Origin: Nitrospirae bacterium CG1_02_44_142
GTDB lineage: Bacteria; Nitrospirota; Thermodesulfovibrionia; Thermodesulfovibrionales; UBA1546
Direction of reading: 5' to 3'
DNA length: 15,562 nt
Assembly (NCBI GenBank): GCA_001871685.1
Contig: MNVK01000069.1
Coordinates: forward strand, 1 to 15,562
Each line of letters opens with the position of its first letter. Positions within the stretch are counted from its first letter, which is position 1. The notes beneath the pieces are model-generated. The model saw nothing but the letters and a program-made list of their open reading frames with translations. It had not been told where the DNA came from and searched no databases. Shown in pieces: positions 7,577-14,172 of the stretch. The position numbers and the translations under genes are program-made.

Positions 7577-7936
7577 TTAAGTCTCAATTTCTCTCGGCTC
7601 AATTAAGAGCCCGATTCCATCAATTATCTGTTTAGTGCGAGATTTTGACAAAGCGCCAATTCTCTCACCGAGGTCTGATTTATCAACGGTTATAATCTGG
7701 GTTATATTCACAACGCTGTCTTTTTTGAGTCCGCCATCTCCTTTTTTCAGAAGGACGTTGCCAGGAGATTTTGCCCGTTTAAGATTAGAGGTGACGGCGC
7801 ATACAACTACTGTGCTAATCCTACTCTCATTAAATACATTATTCTGTATAACCACATGAGGATGTCGGTAGCCGGGGGCAGAGCCTTCTGGAATGTCTAA
7901 ATCAATCCAGTAAATATCTCCCTGTTGTATGCTCAA
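7577..7936 (-). CDS. mazF: MazF/PemK-family toxin endoribonuclease
   Basis: A 119-aa member of the MazF/PemK family, which cleave mRNA at short sequences when not bound by antitoxin. Typical blocks are visible: QQGDIYWIDLD at 4-14, PGYRHPHVVIQNN at 21-33 with the conserved Arg24, VVCAVTSN at 44-51 holding the usual Thr/Ser pair, KDSVVNITQI at 72-81 and the DKSDLGERIGALS helix start. The start codon is TTG at 7934-7936. It overlaps the TGA of the antitoxin gene in the sequence TTGA, with GGAG about five bases upstream, so the two genes are translationally coupled. The DUF-like alternatives CcdB and ParE lack these motifs. Cleavage specificity cannot be told from sequence. Confidence 0.92.
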   Translation of the reverse strand: MSIQQGDIYWIDLDIPEGSAPGYRHPHVVIQNNVFNESRISTVVVCAVTSNLKRAKSPGNVLLKKGDGGLKKDSVVNITQIITVDKSDLGERIGALSKSRTKQIIDGIGLLIEPREIET

Positions 7937-8181
7937 TACCGCTCCTTTAAAACTTTATGAGAGTAATATCTCTTGCTCTTTTGTCTTAAAGAAAGCTCCT
8001 CGCTTGTCTCTTCTTCCGGAAAGGCCTCATTAATAGCATTGAGCAGTTTTCTGGAGTTGATTTTCTCAAGAAATTCCTTGATTGCAATAGTAAAAAACTC
8101 ACTCCTTGAGCAGTTGAATTTCCTTGCGGCTTTTTCAGCTTCTTTAAAGATTTCATTTGGAATGGATATCGCAGTTTTCAT
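7933..8181 (-). CDS. Ribbon-helix-helix antitoxin for the MazF-like toxin
   Basis: An 82-aa protein whose N-terminus matches a CopG/ribbon-helix-helix DNA-binding domain: strand KTAISIP (2-8), a first helix to about residue 22, then SRSEFFTIAIKEFLEK (25-40). The C-terminal tail (about 45-82, rich in Glu, Arg and Lys) is the part expected to wrap around MazF. It overlaps the toxin gene by four bases. There is no ribosome binding site before the ATG, and the predicted -10 box lies only six bases upstream, so the message is probably leaderless. A palindrome covering the -10 box and the start codon is the likely self-repression site. Confidence 0.85.
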   Translation of the reverse strand: MKTAISIPNEIFKEAEKAARKFNCSRSEFFTIAIKEFLEKINSRKLLNAINEAFPEEETSEELSLRQKSKRYYSHKVLKERY

Positions 8182-8216
8182 ACTATAAGTATGCCATATG
8201 GTTATACCTATGTCAA
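8179..8216 (-). promoter_or_regulatory. mazEF promoter with palindromic operator over the start codon
   Basis: On the minus strand TTGACA (8211-8216) is followed after 17 nt by CATACT (8188-8193), preceded directly by TGG as an extended -10. The palindrome CATACT-TAT-AGTATG (8179-8193) has perfect 6-bp arms and covers both the -10 box and the antitoxin ATG. Predicted transcription start falls at or within a base or two of the ATG. Confidence 0.6.
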
Positions 8217-8267
8217 TACAGCCCTGTTGCTACGGGCTTGCGCCATAATATATATTGAAATAAAAAT

Positions 8268-8296
8268 CATCTTCCGGCGCGAGGTCTTTCAGTAAG
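8268..8296. repeat. Right direct repeat flanking the mazEF-like module
   Basis: This is the partner of 7543-7571, carrying the same 19-nt core at 8276-8294. It lies 86 nt upstream of the antitoxin start. The rest of the 208-nt gap between the antitoxin and the PilZ gene holds a short GCCC/GGGC hairpin near 8221-8236, a GAAGC/GCTTC hairpin at 8305-8317 followed by T-rich sequence, and the palindromes described next. Confidence 0.8.
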
Positions 8297-8333
8297 CCCC
8301 GACAGAAGCGAAGCTTCACTTTTAATTTTTAAT

Positions 8334-8388
8334 TGACATTGTCAGTGTGTATGTTGAGTTTTTATAGGTGATAATATTATCATATCAC
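8334..8388. promoter_or_regulatory. Cluster of palindromes just before the PilZ-DnaJ-TPR gene
   Basis: TGACATTGTCA (8334-8344) is a 5-bp inverted repeat about one base. TGATAATATTATCA (8369-8382) is a perfect 14-bp palindrome. GTGATA (8368-8373) and TATCAC (8383-8388) form a further overlapping inverted repeat that ends one base before the start codon. No good ribosome binding site is present between them. A weak promoter reading TTGTCA (8339-8344), 18 nt, TATAGG (8363-8368) is possible. The palindromes suggest control by a DNA-binding dimer or by RNA structure. Confidence 0.45.
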
Positions 8389-8389
8389 T

Positions 8390-10087
8390 ATGCCGGCCTC
8401 AGAAAAAGACAAAAGAAGCTTCGCCCGATACTGCATAAAGTCCTCCCTTAGGCTGAATATAAATGGAAGGACTTTCAATGCAGATGCCGTGAATTACTCC
8501 TTTGATGGAATCGGAGCGGTTGTTGAAAATACCCGGCCTATTGCAAAAGGCGCGCTTGTTAATGTGCACATTGATAATCCTGATTTAGATACAAGAGGGG
8601 AAATTGTCTGGATACAGAAGACGCCCATCGGGACCACAGTCGGCATAAAAAGAAATGATGCGCCTCGTAGAGGTATTTTAGAGGATTATTCTCTGGCTGA
8701 TGTGCTCATAGGGCTGCAGAGGAGCGGAAGAACAGGCGTGCTTGAAGTTGTAAACGGCTCTGTCAGGAAAAAAATATACATTAAAGACGGCGATATGATT
8801 TTTTCTTCGTCAAATCAGGACAATGACAGGCTCGGGGATATTCTTCTCAATGAAGGGAAGATAAATCTTGAGCAGTATAATCAGTCTGTTGAACTCCTGA
8901 AAGAAACCGGCAGGAAACAGGGCGCTGTACTCGTCAGGCTCGGTTATCTCAAGCCTCAGGAACTCGTCCGGGCAGTAAGGCATCAGGTTGAAGAGATAAT
9001 CTTGAGTCTTTTCAGTCTTGAAGGCAGCAGTTCTGAATTTGAATTTAAAGAAGGGCCGCTGCCCTCTGATGAGGTGATTACTCTTAAATTAAGCGCGGCA
9101 AACCTTATACATCACGGAATAAAAAAGATTGCTGACCCGCAGAAGATATTCAATCTCTTATGTGTGCCTATGGATGCAGTTCTCTGTTTATCGTCAAACC
9201 CGCTGAACCTGTTTCAGGATATAAAATTAAATGAAGAAGATAAAAAGATATTGTCTCTTGTTGACGGTAGGACTGTAATAAAGGACATTGTTTCTTTATC
9301 TTCACTTGATGAGCTTGAAACGCTGAAGGCGCTTTATGCCCTAATGAGCGTAAGACTCATAGAGGTAAAAGCAGAGGATGGAGCTAATGGAGGGCTTTCT
9401 GCCGCTGATATTATTGAAGAAGATGAGATTAAGATAGATGAGGAATTTGCAGACAAAGTAGAAAAGATATACAGAGAGCATGAGCAGATGGGTTATTACG
9501 GTATCTTGGGGATTAAACAATGGGCGTCAATTGACGATATAAAGAAGGCATATTATAAAGCAGCCAAAGAGTTCCATCCCGACAGGCATTTTTATATTAA
9601 TTCTGACACAGTAAAAGAAAAATTGAATGCGCTCTTTTCCTATATAACAACAGCCTATTCAGCCCTTTCAAATTCTCAGAAGAGAAAAGAATATGATAAC
9701 CGTTTAGCCTATAAGACAGCGGCGGCGCCAAGCAAGCAGGAGACGGCCCGAGCAAGATTTAAAGAAGGCAAGGCAGAGTTCAGGAAAGAAAATTATTCCG
9801 AGGCCTTCCAGCTTTTCGGGCAGGCTGTATATATTGACAGTACCGCAGCAGAGTATCATTATTATTACGGGCTGACACTTATCAGGCTTAAGAGGTTCAA
9901 AGAGGCTGAGCGGGCTATGAGCCGGGCGCTTAAATATGAGCCCTCTAATTTAGACTATCTTATTGAGGAAGGGTATATCTGTATTCAGCTTGGTTTCCGC
10001 CAGAGGGCCAGAAGCAGTTTTGAAAAAGCAATAAAGATTGACCCGTTAAATAACAGGGCGGCAGAGGGGCTTAAGAATATCCCTTAA
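8390..10087 (+). CDS. PilZ - DUF4388 - J domain - TPR fusion protein
   Basis: A 565-aa soluble multidomain protein. An N-terminal PilZ domain (about 8-90) keeps both c-di-GMP-binding motifs: RSFAR (RxxxR, residues 9-13) and NYSFDG (N/DxSxxG, 35-40). A DUF4388 domain follows (about 93-225, with GVLEVVNGSVRKKIYIKDGDMIF), a family linked to signalling and motility proteins. The J domain at about 366-437 contains the HPD tripeptide at 397-399, needed to stimulate DnaK. Three tetratricopeptide repeats fill 452-555. Together this suggests a second-messenger-responsive co-chaperone or scaffold; that function is inference. The ATG at 8390 is the only sensible start although its ribosome binding site is poor. 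The MarC gene begins three bases after the stop, suggesting a shared message. Confidence 0.88.
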   Translation: MPASEKDKRSFARYCIKSSLRLNINGRTFNADAVNYSFDGIGAVVENTRPIAKGALVNVHIDNPDLDTRGEIVWIQKTPIGTTVGIKRNDAPRRGILEDYSLADVLIGLQRSGRTGVLEVVNGSVRKKIYIKDGDMIFSSSNQDNDRLGDILLNEGKINLEQYNQSVELLKETGRKQGAVLVRLGYLKPQELVRAVRHQVEEIILSLFSLEGSSSEFEFKEGPLPSDEVITLKLSAANLIHHGIKKIADPQKIFNLLCVPMDAVLCLSSNPLNLFQDIKLNEEDKKILSLVDGRTVIKDIVSLSSLDELETLKALYALMSVRLIEVKAEDGANGGLSAADIIEEDEIKIDEEFADKVEKIYREHEQMGYYGILGIKQWASIDDIKKAYYKAAKEFHPDRHFYINSDTVKEKLNALFSYITTAYSALSNSQKRKEYDNRLAYKTAAAPSKQETARARFKEGKAEFRKENYSEAFQLFGQAVYIDSTAAEYHYYYGLTLIRLKRFKEAERAMSRALKYEPSNLDYLIEEGYICIQLGFRQRARSSFEKAIKIDPLNNRAAEGLKNIP

Positions 10088-10090
10088 CCC

Positions 10091-10687
10091 ATGGAAAATT
10101 TTTTTAAATCTCTGATTAATACCTTTATCCCTATCTTTGTGGCAATAGATATTTTTGTGGTCCTCCCCATTTTCATCTCAATCACAGAAGGCATGTCAAA
10201 GGCTAAGAGCAATGCAATTGTCAGAGACTCCATACTTACAGCCCTCGCAGTGAGCCTGGCATTTGTTGCCTTAGGAGAGGCGATATTCAGGATACTCGGC
10301 ATCACAGCGAATGATTTTAAGATTGCCGGCGGGCTGGTGCTTCTTGTCTTTGCAATCCTGGACATAGTAAAACACAGCGAGGAAAGGAGAAGGCCTTCAG
10401 GCAGGATGGGCGTTGTGCCGATAGCGGTGCCGTTGATTATAGGCCCGGCAGTGCTGGCCACTCTTTTAGTGCTTGTGGACCATTACGGCATTCTGCCGAC
10501 GCTTGTATCTCTTGTATTAAATCTGATTGTTGTATATTTCTTTTTTATCAAGGCTGAGGCAATTACTAAATTATTCGGCCGGGGCGGCATTGCGGCAATA
10601 TCAAAGGTAATGGCTATATTGCTTGCGTCAATAGCCGTTATGATGATACGCATCGGGATTGAGAATATAATAAGAGTTAAAGGTTAG
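10091..10687 (+). CDS. MarC-family (UPF0056) integral membrane protein
   Basis: A 198-aa hydrophobic protein with about six predicted membrane helices. Family features are the opening FIPIFVAIDIFVVLPIFISI, the loop with FKIAGGLVLLVFAILDI (75-91) and the central VVPIAVPLIIGPAVLATLLVL (107-127), the well-conserved MarC block. MarC proteins were once linked to multiple antibiotic resistance, but that role has been withdrawn and their transport substrate is unknown. The gene starts three bases after the PilZ fusion gene. It has no strong ribosome binding site, so coupled translation is likely. Length is normal and no lesion is seen. Confidence 0.9.
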   Translation: MENFFKSLINTFIPIFVAIDIFVVLPIFISITEGMSKAKSNAIVRDSILTALAVSLAFVALGEAIFRILGITANDFKIAGGLVLLVFAILDIVKHSEERRRPSGRMGVVPIAVPLIIGPAVLATLLVLVDHYGILPTLVSLVLNLIVVYFFFIKAEAITKLFGRGGIAAISKVMAILLASIAVMMIRIGIENIIRVKG

Positions 10688-10695
10688 AAGATAAG

Positions 10696-10787
10696 ATGCT
10701 GATTGGGATTCTTGCCGATACGCATGACAATTAGCTGCAGCCCTCCTTGATTTGAATAAAATGGAAGCCGAGATAATAGAGCTTTAA
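10696..10787 (+). pseudogene. Internally deleted metallophosphoesterase remnant
   Basis: Starting at ATG 10696, twelve codons read MLIGILADTHDN and then hit TAG (10732-10734). This is the typical N-terminus of MJ0936/YfcE-like metallophosphoesterases, with the metal-binding Asp-x-His of DTHDN. In another frame, 10734-10784 read AAALLDLNKMEAEIIEL followed by TAA at 10785-10787, which looks like the C-terminal strands of the same family. About 120-140 central codons are missing, so this appears to be an out-of-frame internal deletion with both ends left. The remnant lies nine bases after the marC stop, so the intact gene was probably its operon partner. The remaining bases up to 10892 show no gene. 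Confidence 0.6.
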
Positions 10788-10892
10788 AATTACATGTGTT
10801 GAGGTTTGACTTAAAATTGTTTTTATAGGACTCGGGTTCCTAAAAAATTGACAGCAAGTTTTAAGAGCATTTGCACTTGAGTGAGTGCGCCT

Positions 10893-10933
10893 AAAAATTA
10901 ACAACCCGTCAACCGTTTCCGGTAGGACGGGTT
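10893..10933 (-). terminator. Rho-independent terminator of the tracrRNA
   Basis: AACCCGTC (10903-10910) and GACGGGTT (10926-10933) form an 8-bp stem. Inside it an ACCG/CGGT stem (10912-10915, 10920-10923) closes on a four-base loop. On the minus strand the hairpin is followed by GTTAATTTTTAG. Both the stem and the T-run point to termination of leftward transcription. Confidence 0.85.
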
Positions 10934-10976
10934 GAGGTGCCCCGTGGGGCAATCCTTACGAGACGGTAAGTCTCTT

Positions 10977-11013
10977 ATTGAGACTTGCACAGAAACCGCC
11001 GCTCAAGTACAAT
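10977..11013. repeat. Degenerate CRISPR repeat (tracrRNA anti-repeat)
   Basis: Compared with the array repeat read in crRNA sense, this 37-nt segment matches 30 of 36 positions with one inserted base. The last 13 bases, CTCAAGTACAAT preceded by G, are identical. Substitutions are four G to A, one T to C and one G to C. The orientation is opposite to the array repeats as written on the plus strand, so its minus-strand transcript can pair with crRNA. Confidence 0.9.
10985..11013 (+). promoter_or_regulatory. Probable cas9 operon promoter inside the anti-repeat
   Basis: TTGCAC (10985-10990), 17 nt, then TACAAT (11008-11013) give a sigma70-type promoter directed at cas9, with a start near 11020 and a leader of about 45 nt. 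The hexamers correspond to the -35 and -10 carried by every array repeat, so the same DNA serves as promoter on plus and as pairing sequence on minus. Confidence 0.6.
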
Positions 11014-11020
11014 TACTAAT

Positions 11021-11050
11021 ATAATTACCACCATTAAAATAATTTGTCAA
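11021..11050 (-). promoter_or_regulatory. tracrRNA promoter
   Basis: On the minus strand TTGACA (11045-11050) is followed after 18 nt by AATTAT (11021-11026), four of six matches. Transcription would start close to 11014, the first base before the anti-repeat. The -35 box touches the cas9 ribosome binding site (AAGGAGG, 11049-11055), so this promoter lies within the cas9 leader. Confidence 0.55.
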
Positions 11051-11064
11051 GGAGGAAATTTTTC

Positions 11065-14000
11065 ATGACTGAAAGAACCAATAATTTAACCCTCGGATTA
11101 GACCTCGGCTCAAATTCGCTCGGATGGGCTTTGATTGAAAATGAGGATAATGGACAAAAGAGAATCATAGACAAAGGTGTAAGAATTTTTGAGGCGGGAC
11201 TTGATAATCTTGAGCAAGACGGCAGGGGAGAGTCGCGCAATGCGGCGAGGAGAGATGCAAGAAGTTCAAGAAGAAGGCTTGAAAGATTAAGCAGGCGACT
11301 TGTAAAACTCGCCGGTATTCTTCAAGAAAATGGTTTTTTGCCGGAAGGGAATATAGGCGATCCTTCAAAAAGAAATGGGCTTTTTACTGAACTTGATAGA
11401 AAATTGGATAATCCTTACAAGCTAAGAGCAAAAGGACTTGATAATAAACTTGAACCCTTTGAGTTTGGAAGGGCGATGTATCACATTTGCCAGAGGAGGG
11501 GATTTTTAAGTAATCGTAAGGAATTGCCCAAAAAGAAAGAGGAAGAAGGCAAAGTAAAGGCAGAAATAGGAGAACTTCAAAAAAAGATTGACGAGTCAGG
11601 GGCAAGAACCCTCGGAGAATATTTTTCAAAGGTCAATCCCCATGAAGAAAGAATCAGGACTTGGTACACGTCAAGGAGAATGTACGAAGACGAATTTAAC
11701 CGCCTATGGGATTCGCAGAAGAATTATTATCTCAACATCCTGACAGATGACCTTAAAAAGCAGGCTCACCATGCGATATTTTTTCAAAGAGCGCTTAAAT
11801 CACAAAAAAATCTTGTGGGGAAATGCGAGTATGAACGGACACAGCGACGCGCCGCATGGGCGATATTGGACGCGCAGGAGTTCAGGTATCTTCAAAGGAT
11901 AAATGACCTTGAGATTATCCTAAACAATGAAAGAAGACTGCTGTCACCTGATGAGAGGGTAAAACTCATAAATGAACTTGAGAGAAATTCATCCCTAAAA
12001 TTTTCAAGCACACGGAAGGCTACATTAACCATCAAGAAAATTCTTGAATTACCTAAATCCGCAAGTTTCAACCTTGAAAAAGGCGGAGAAGAAAATCTTC
12101 ATGGAAATAAAACAGCCACAACATTAAGGGAGATATTTAAAGACAGGTGGGATGAATTTTCACGTAAGGACAAAGACCAAATTGTCGAGGACATCCTGAG
12201 CATTCAGAATAGCGATGCACTTGCAAGAAGGGGCACAAAGAAGTGGGGACTTGACGAAGAGGCGGCAAAGAAATTTGGAAATATAAGTCTACAGTCAGGT
12301 TATTGCTCGTTTTCAAGAAAAGCCCTATTAAAAATTCTTCCGAAACTGAGAGAAGGATTTCGTCTTAATGAAATTTTAAGAGAAGCTTATCCTGATAGAT
12401 GGGAAATGCAATCCGAGCCGCGTGATATTCTTCCACCTGTAAAAAATGAAGATATTCCTGAAATCAGAAATCCGATTGTAGAGCGGACTCTTTCGGAACT
12501 GAGAAAAGTTGTCAATGCAGTGATTAAGAAGCATGGAAAACCGGAATCCATCCGTATAGAACTTGCAAGGGACTTGAGGCAGAATGCTAAGCAGAGGGAA
12601 AGGACTTTCAAGTCAATGCGCGAAAACGAAAAACAACGGAAAAGTGCCGCAGAAGAAATACTTAAAGAATGTGGGCTTGCTAATCCTTCACGAAATGACA
12701 TTCTAAAGTTTATCCTGTGGAAAGAATGTAGCGGGCATTGTCCATATACAGATAACTATATAGGGCCTTCTGACCTCTTTAGCTCTCAACCTAATTTTGA
12801 TATCGAGCATATAATTCCTTTTAAAAGAAGCCTCGACGATTCTTTTATGAACAAGACCCTCTCTCATGTAGCGACTAATAGAAATATTAAGAAGGACATG
12901 ACTCCTTACGAAGCCTTTTCCAGCAGGCCGGAATGGGATGACATCATCAGCAGGGTAAAAAAATTTAATAATCAGGAAAAACTTAAGCGTTTTAAAATGA
13001 CGGGAAAAGAGGTAGAGGAATTCCTCAGCGATTTTTCTTCCCGCCAACTTAATGATACAAGATATGCCACTAAGCGTGCTAAAGAATATTTGGGTCTTCT
13101 TTATGGTGGATTAAAAGAAGATGCTGCTCAAGGAACGGAAAAGGTTCAGGCAGTCGGCGGACAAATTACTGCATATCTGAGAAATGTCTGGGGATTGAAT
13201 TCCATTCTTAAAGATGGCCCCGGAAAATCAAGGGACGACCACCGTCATCACGTAGTTGACGCGATTGTCATCGCCCTTACTGAACAGAGATGGGTCAATG
13301 AACTGAGCAATGCGGCAAAGAATGCGCCGAAGGCAGGCAAAAGAAGATTCGCTGCAGTAATGCCTCCGTGGAATGGTTTTTGGGATGATGTCAAAAATTC
13401 AGTTTCAAGTGTGATTCCTTCGCATCAAATTACCAAAAAGGTTAAAGGTGCTTTGCACGCAGAGACCTTTTATGGAAGACCTTACAAAGACGGGAAGGGT
13501 AAGCAGTTTACAAAAACAAGAGTGGCACTTGAGAAACTTACGCCTAAGAATGTTGAAAACATTGTAGATAAGATCGTAAAACAAAAGGTAAAGGACAAAC
13601 TCAAGGAACTCGGCAAAGCACCGAAAGAAGCTTTCAAGAATCCTGACAAGAATTCAAACCTGCCTCTTATCAAAACTAAAACCGGCAAGGAGATTCGTAT
13701 CAAAAAAGTCCGCATAGAAATGCCGTTTGAAACTCATTTGCGAGTTGGTGAAGGATACAGAGAACGATATGTCCGCTCCTGTCCGGATTCCAATCATCAC
13801 ATGGAAATATACAAAGACCTGGCGACTGGAAGATGGGACGGCGAAGTAGTAAGTCTTTTCAAGGCACACCAAAGACTTCGCTCTAAGCAGCCGATAATTA
13901 GAAAACATCATGGTGAAGAAAAGAAATTCCTTTTCTCGCTTGCTGGTGGAGAGACGATAGAGCTTGATACGGAAGATGGCAAGAGAGGTTTGTTTGTTGT

Positions 14001-14172
14001 TAGGACTGTACCTCAAAGCAAACAGATCGTTTTTGTCCCAATTAATGATTCAAGAAAACGTAAGGATATTGGCACAACGGGTCTAACGGCTTATCCTGAG
14101 AGTCTCAAAGAACGGCACTGTGCCAAGGTTTTGATAACACCTTTGGGAGAAGTCCGCCGTGCCTCTGACTGA
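11065..14172 (+). CDS. cas9: Cas9, compact type II-C RNA-guided nuclease
   Basis: A 1035-aa Cas9, in the small type II-C size range. Catalytic residues are all visible: RuvC-I Asp13 in LGLDLGSNSLGWAL, RuvC-II Glu499 in IRIELARDL, RuvC-III His729/Asp732 in HRHHVVDAIVIAL, and HNH Asp579-His582-Asn605 (DIEHIIPF ... ATNRN). The arginine-rich bridge helix covers about 54-85. The helical recognition lobe lies between it and RuvC-II, and the PAM-interacting region after about 760. CSGHC at about 554-558 before HNH is a possible single metal-binding knuckle. An upstream TTG at 11044 keeps the frame open, but AAGGAGG (11049-11055), nine bases before ATG 11065, fixes the start. The stop overlaps cas1 by 14 nt. 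All nuclease residues are intact, so both strands should be cut. The PAM cannot be read from sequence. Confidence 0.97.
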   Translation: MTERTNNLTLGLDLGSNSLGWALIENEDNGQKRIIDKGVRIFEAGLDNLEQDGRGESRNAARRDARSSRRRLERLSRRLVKLAGILQENGFLPEGNIGDPSKRNGLFTELDRKLDNPYKLRAKGLDNKLEPFEFGRAMYHICQRRGFLSNRKELPKKKEEEGKVKAEIGELQKKIDESGARTLGEYFSKVNPHEERIRTWYTSRRMYEDEFNRLWDSQKNYYLNILTDDLKKQAHHAIFFQRALKSQKNLVGKCEYERTQRRAAWAILDAQEFRYLQRINDLEIILNNERRLLSPDERVKLINELERNSSLKFSSTRKATLTIKKILELPKSASFNLEKGGEENLHGNKTATTLREIFKDRWDEFSRKDKDQIVEDILSIQNSDALARRGTKKWGLDEEAAKKFGNISLQSGYCSFSRKALLKILPKLREGFRLNEILREAYPDRWEMQSEPRDILPPVKNEDIPEIRNPIVERTLSELRKVVNAVIKKHGKPESIRIELARDLRQNAKQRERTFKSMRENEKQRKSAAEEILKECGLANPSRNDILKFILWKECSGHCPYTDNYIGPSDLFSSQPNFDIEHIIPFKRSLDDSFMNKTLSHVATNRNIKKDMTPYEAFSSRPEWDDIISRVKKFNNQEKLKRFKMTGKEVEEFLSDFSSRQLNDTRYATKRAKEYLGLLYGGLKEDAAQGTEKVQAVGGQITAYLRNVWGLNSILKDGPGKSRDDHRHHVVDAIVIALTEQRWVNELSNAAKNAPKAGKRRFAAVMPPWNGFWDDVKNSVSSVIPSHQITKKVKGALHAETFYGRPYKDGKGKQFTKTRVALEKLTPKNVENIVDKIVKQKVKDKLKELGKAPKEAFKNPDKNSNLPLIKTKTGKEIRIKKVRIEMPFETHLRVGEGYRERYVRSCPDSNHHMEIYKDLATGRWDGEVVSLFKAHQRLRSKQPIIRKHHGEEKKFLFSLAGGETIELDTEDGKRGLFVVRTVPQSKQIVFVPINDSRKRKDIGTTGLTAYPESLKERHCAKVLITPLGEVRRASD

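Larger units (their letters stand above)
10893..11014 (-). ncRNA. tracrRNA of the type II-C CRISPR locus
   Basis: Predicted from the minus strand, about 120 nt. It begins with an anti-repeat (11013 down to 10977) that pairs with the crRNA repeat almost end to end, with one bulge and one mismatch. The anti-repeat runs into CAATAAGAGAC, resembling the CAATAAGG junction of Neisseria tracrRNA. Three hairpins follow: GAGAC/GTCTC (10960-10974), TGCCCC/GGGGCA (10938-10951) and the terminator hairpin (10903-10933) with a T-run. This order of anti-repeat, short stems and terminator fits a Cas9 tracrRNA. The ends are predicted from the promoter and terminator and are not measured. Confidence 0.85.

Noticed and set aside
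7543..8296. Integron attC sites around the mazEF-like cassette
   Set aside because: The repeats lack the paired core sites (GTTRRRY and RYYYAAC) and the imperfect palindrome expected of attC.
10084..10461. Minus-strand reading frames over marC, cas9 and the other large genes
   Set aside because: They lie fully opposite well-supported genes, have no family-like motifs and no ribosome binding sites.
10871..10886. A second degenerate CRISPR repeat (TTGCACTTGAG resembles TTGTACTTGAG)
   Set aside because: The match is 10 of 11 bases and stops there; the rest of the 36-nt repeat does not align, so chance is likely.
11044..11064. TTG start for Cas9 at 11044
   Set aside because: It would place the ribosome binding site within the coding region; ATG 11065 has AAGGAGG at the right distance.
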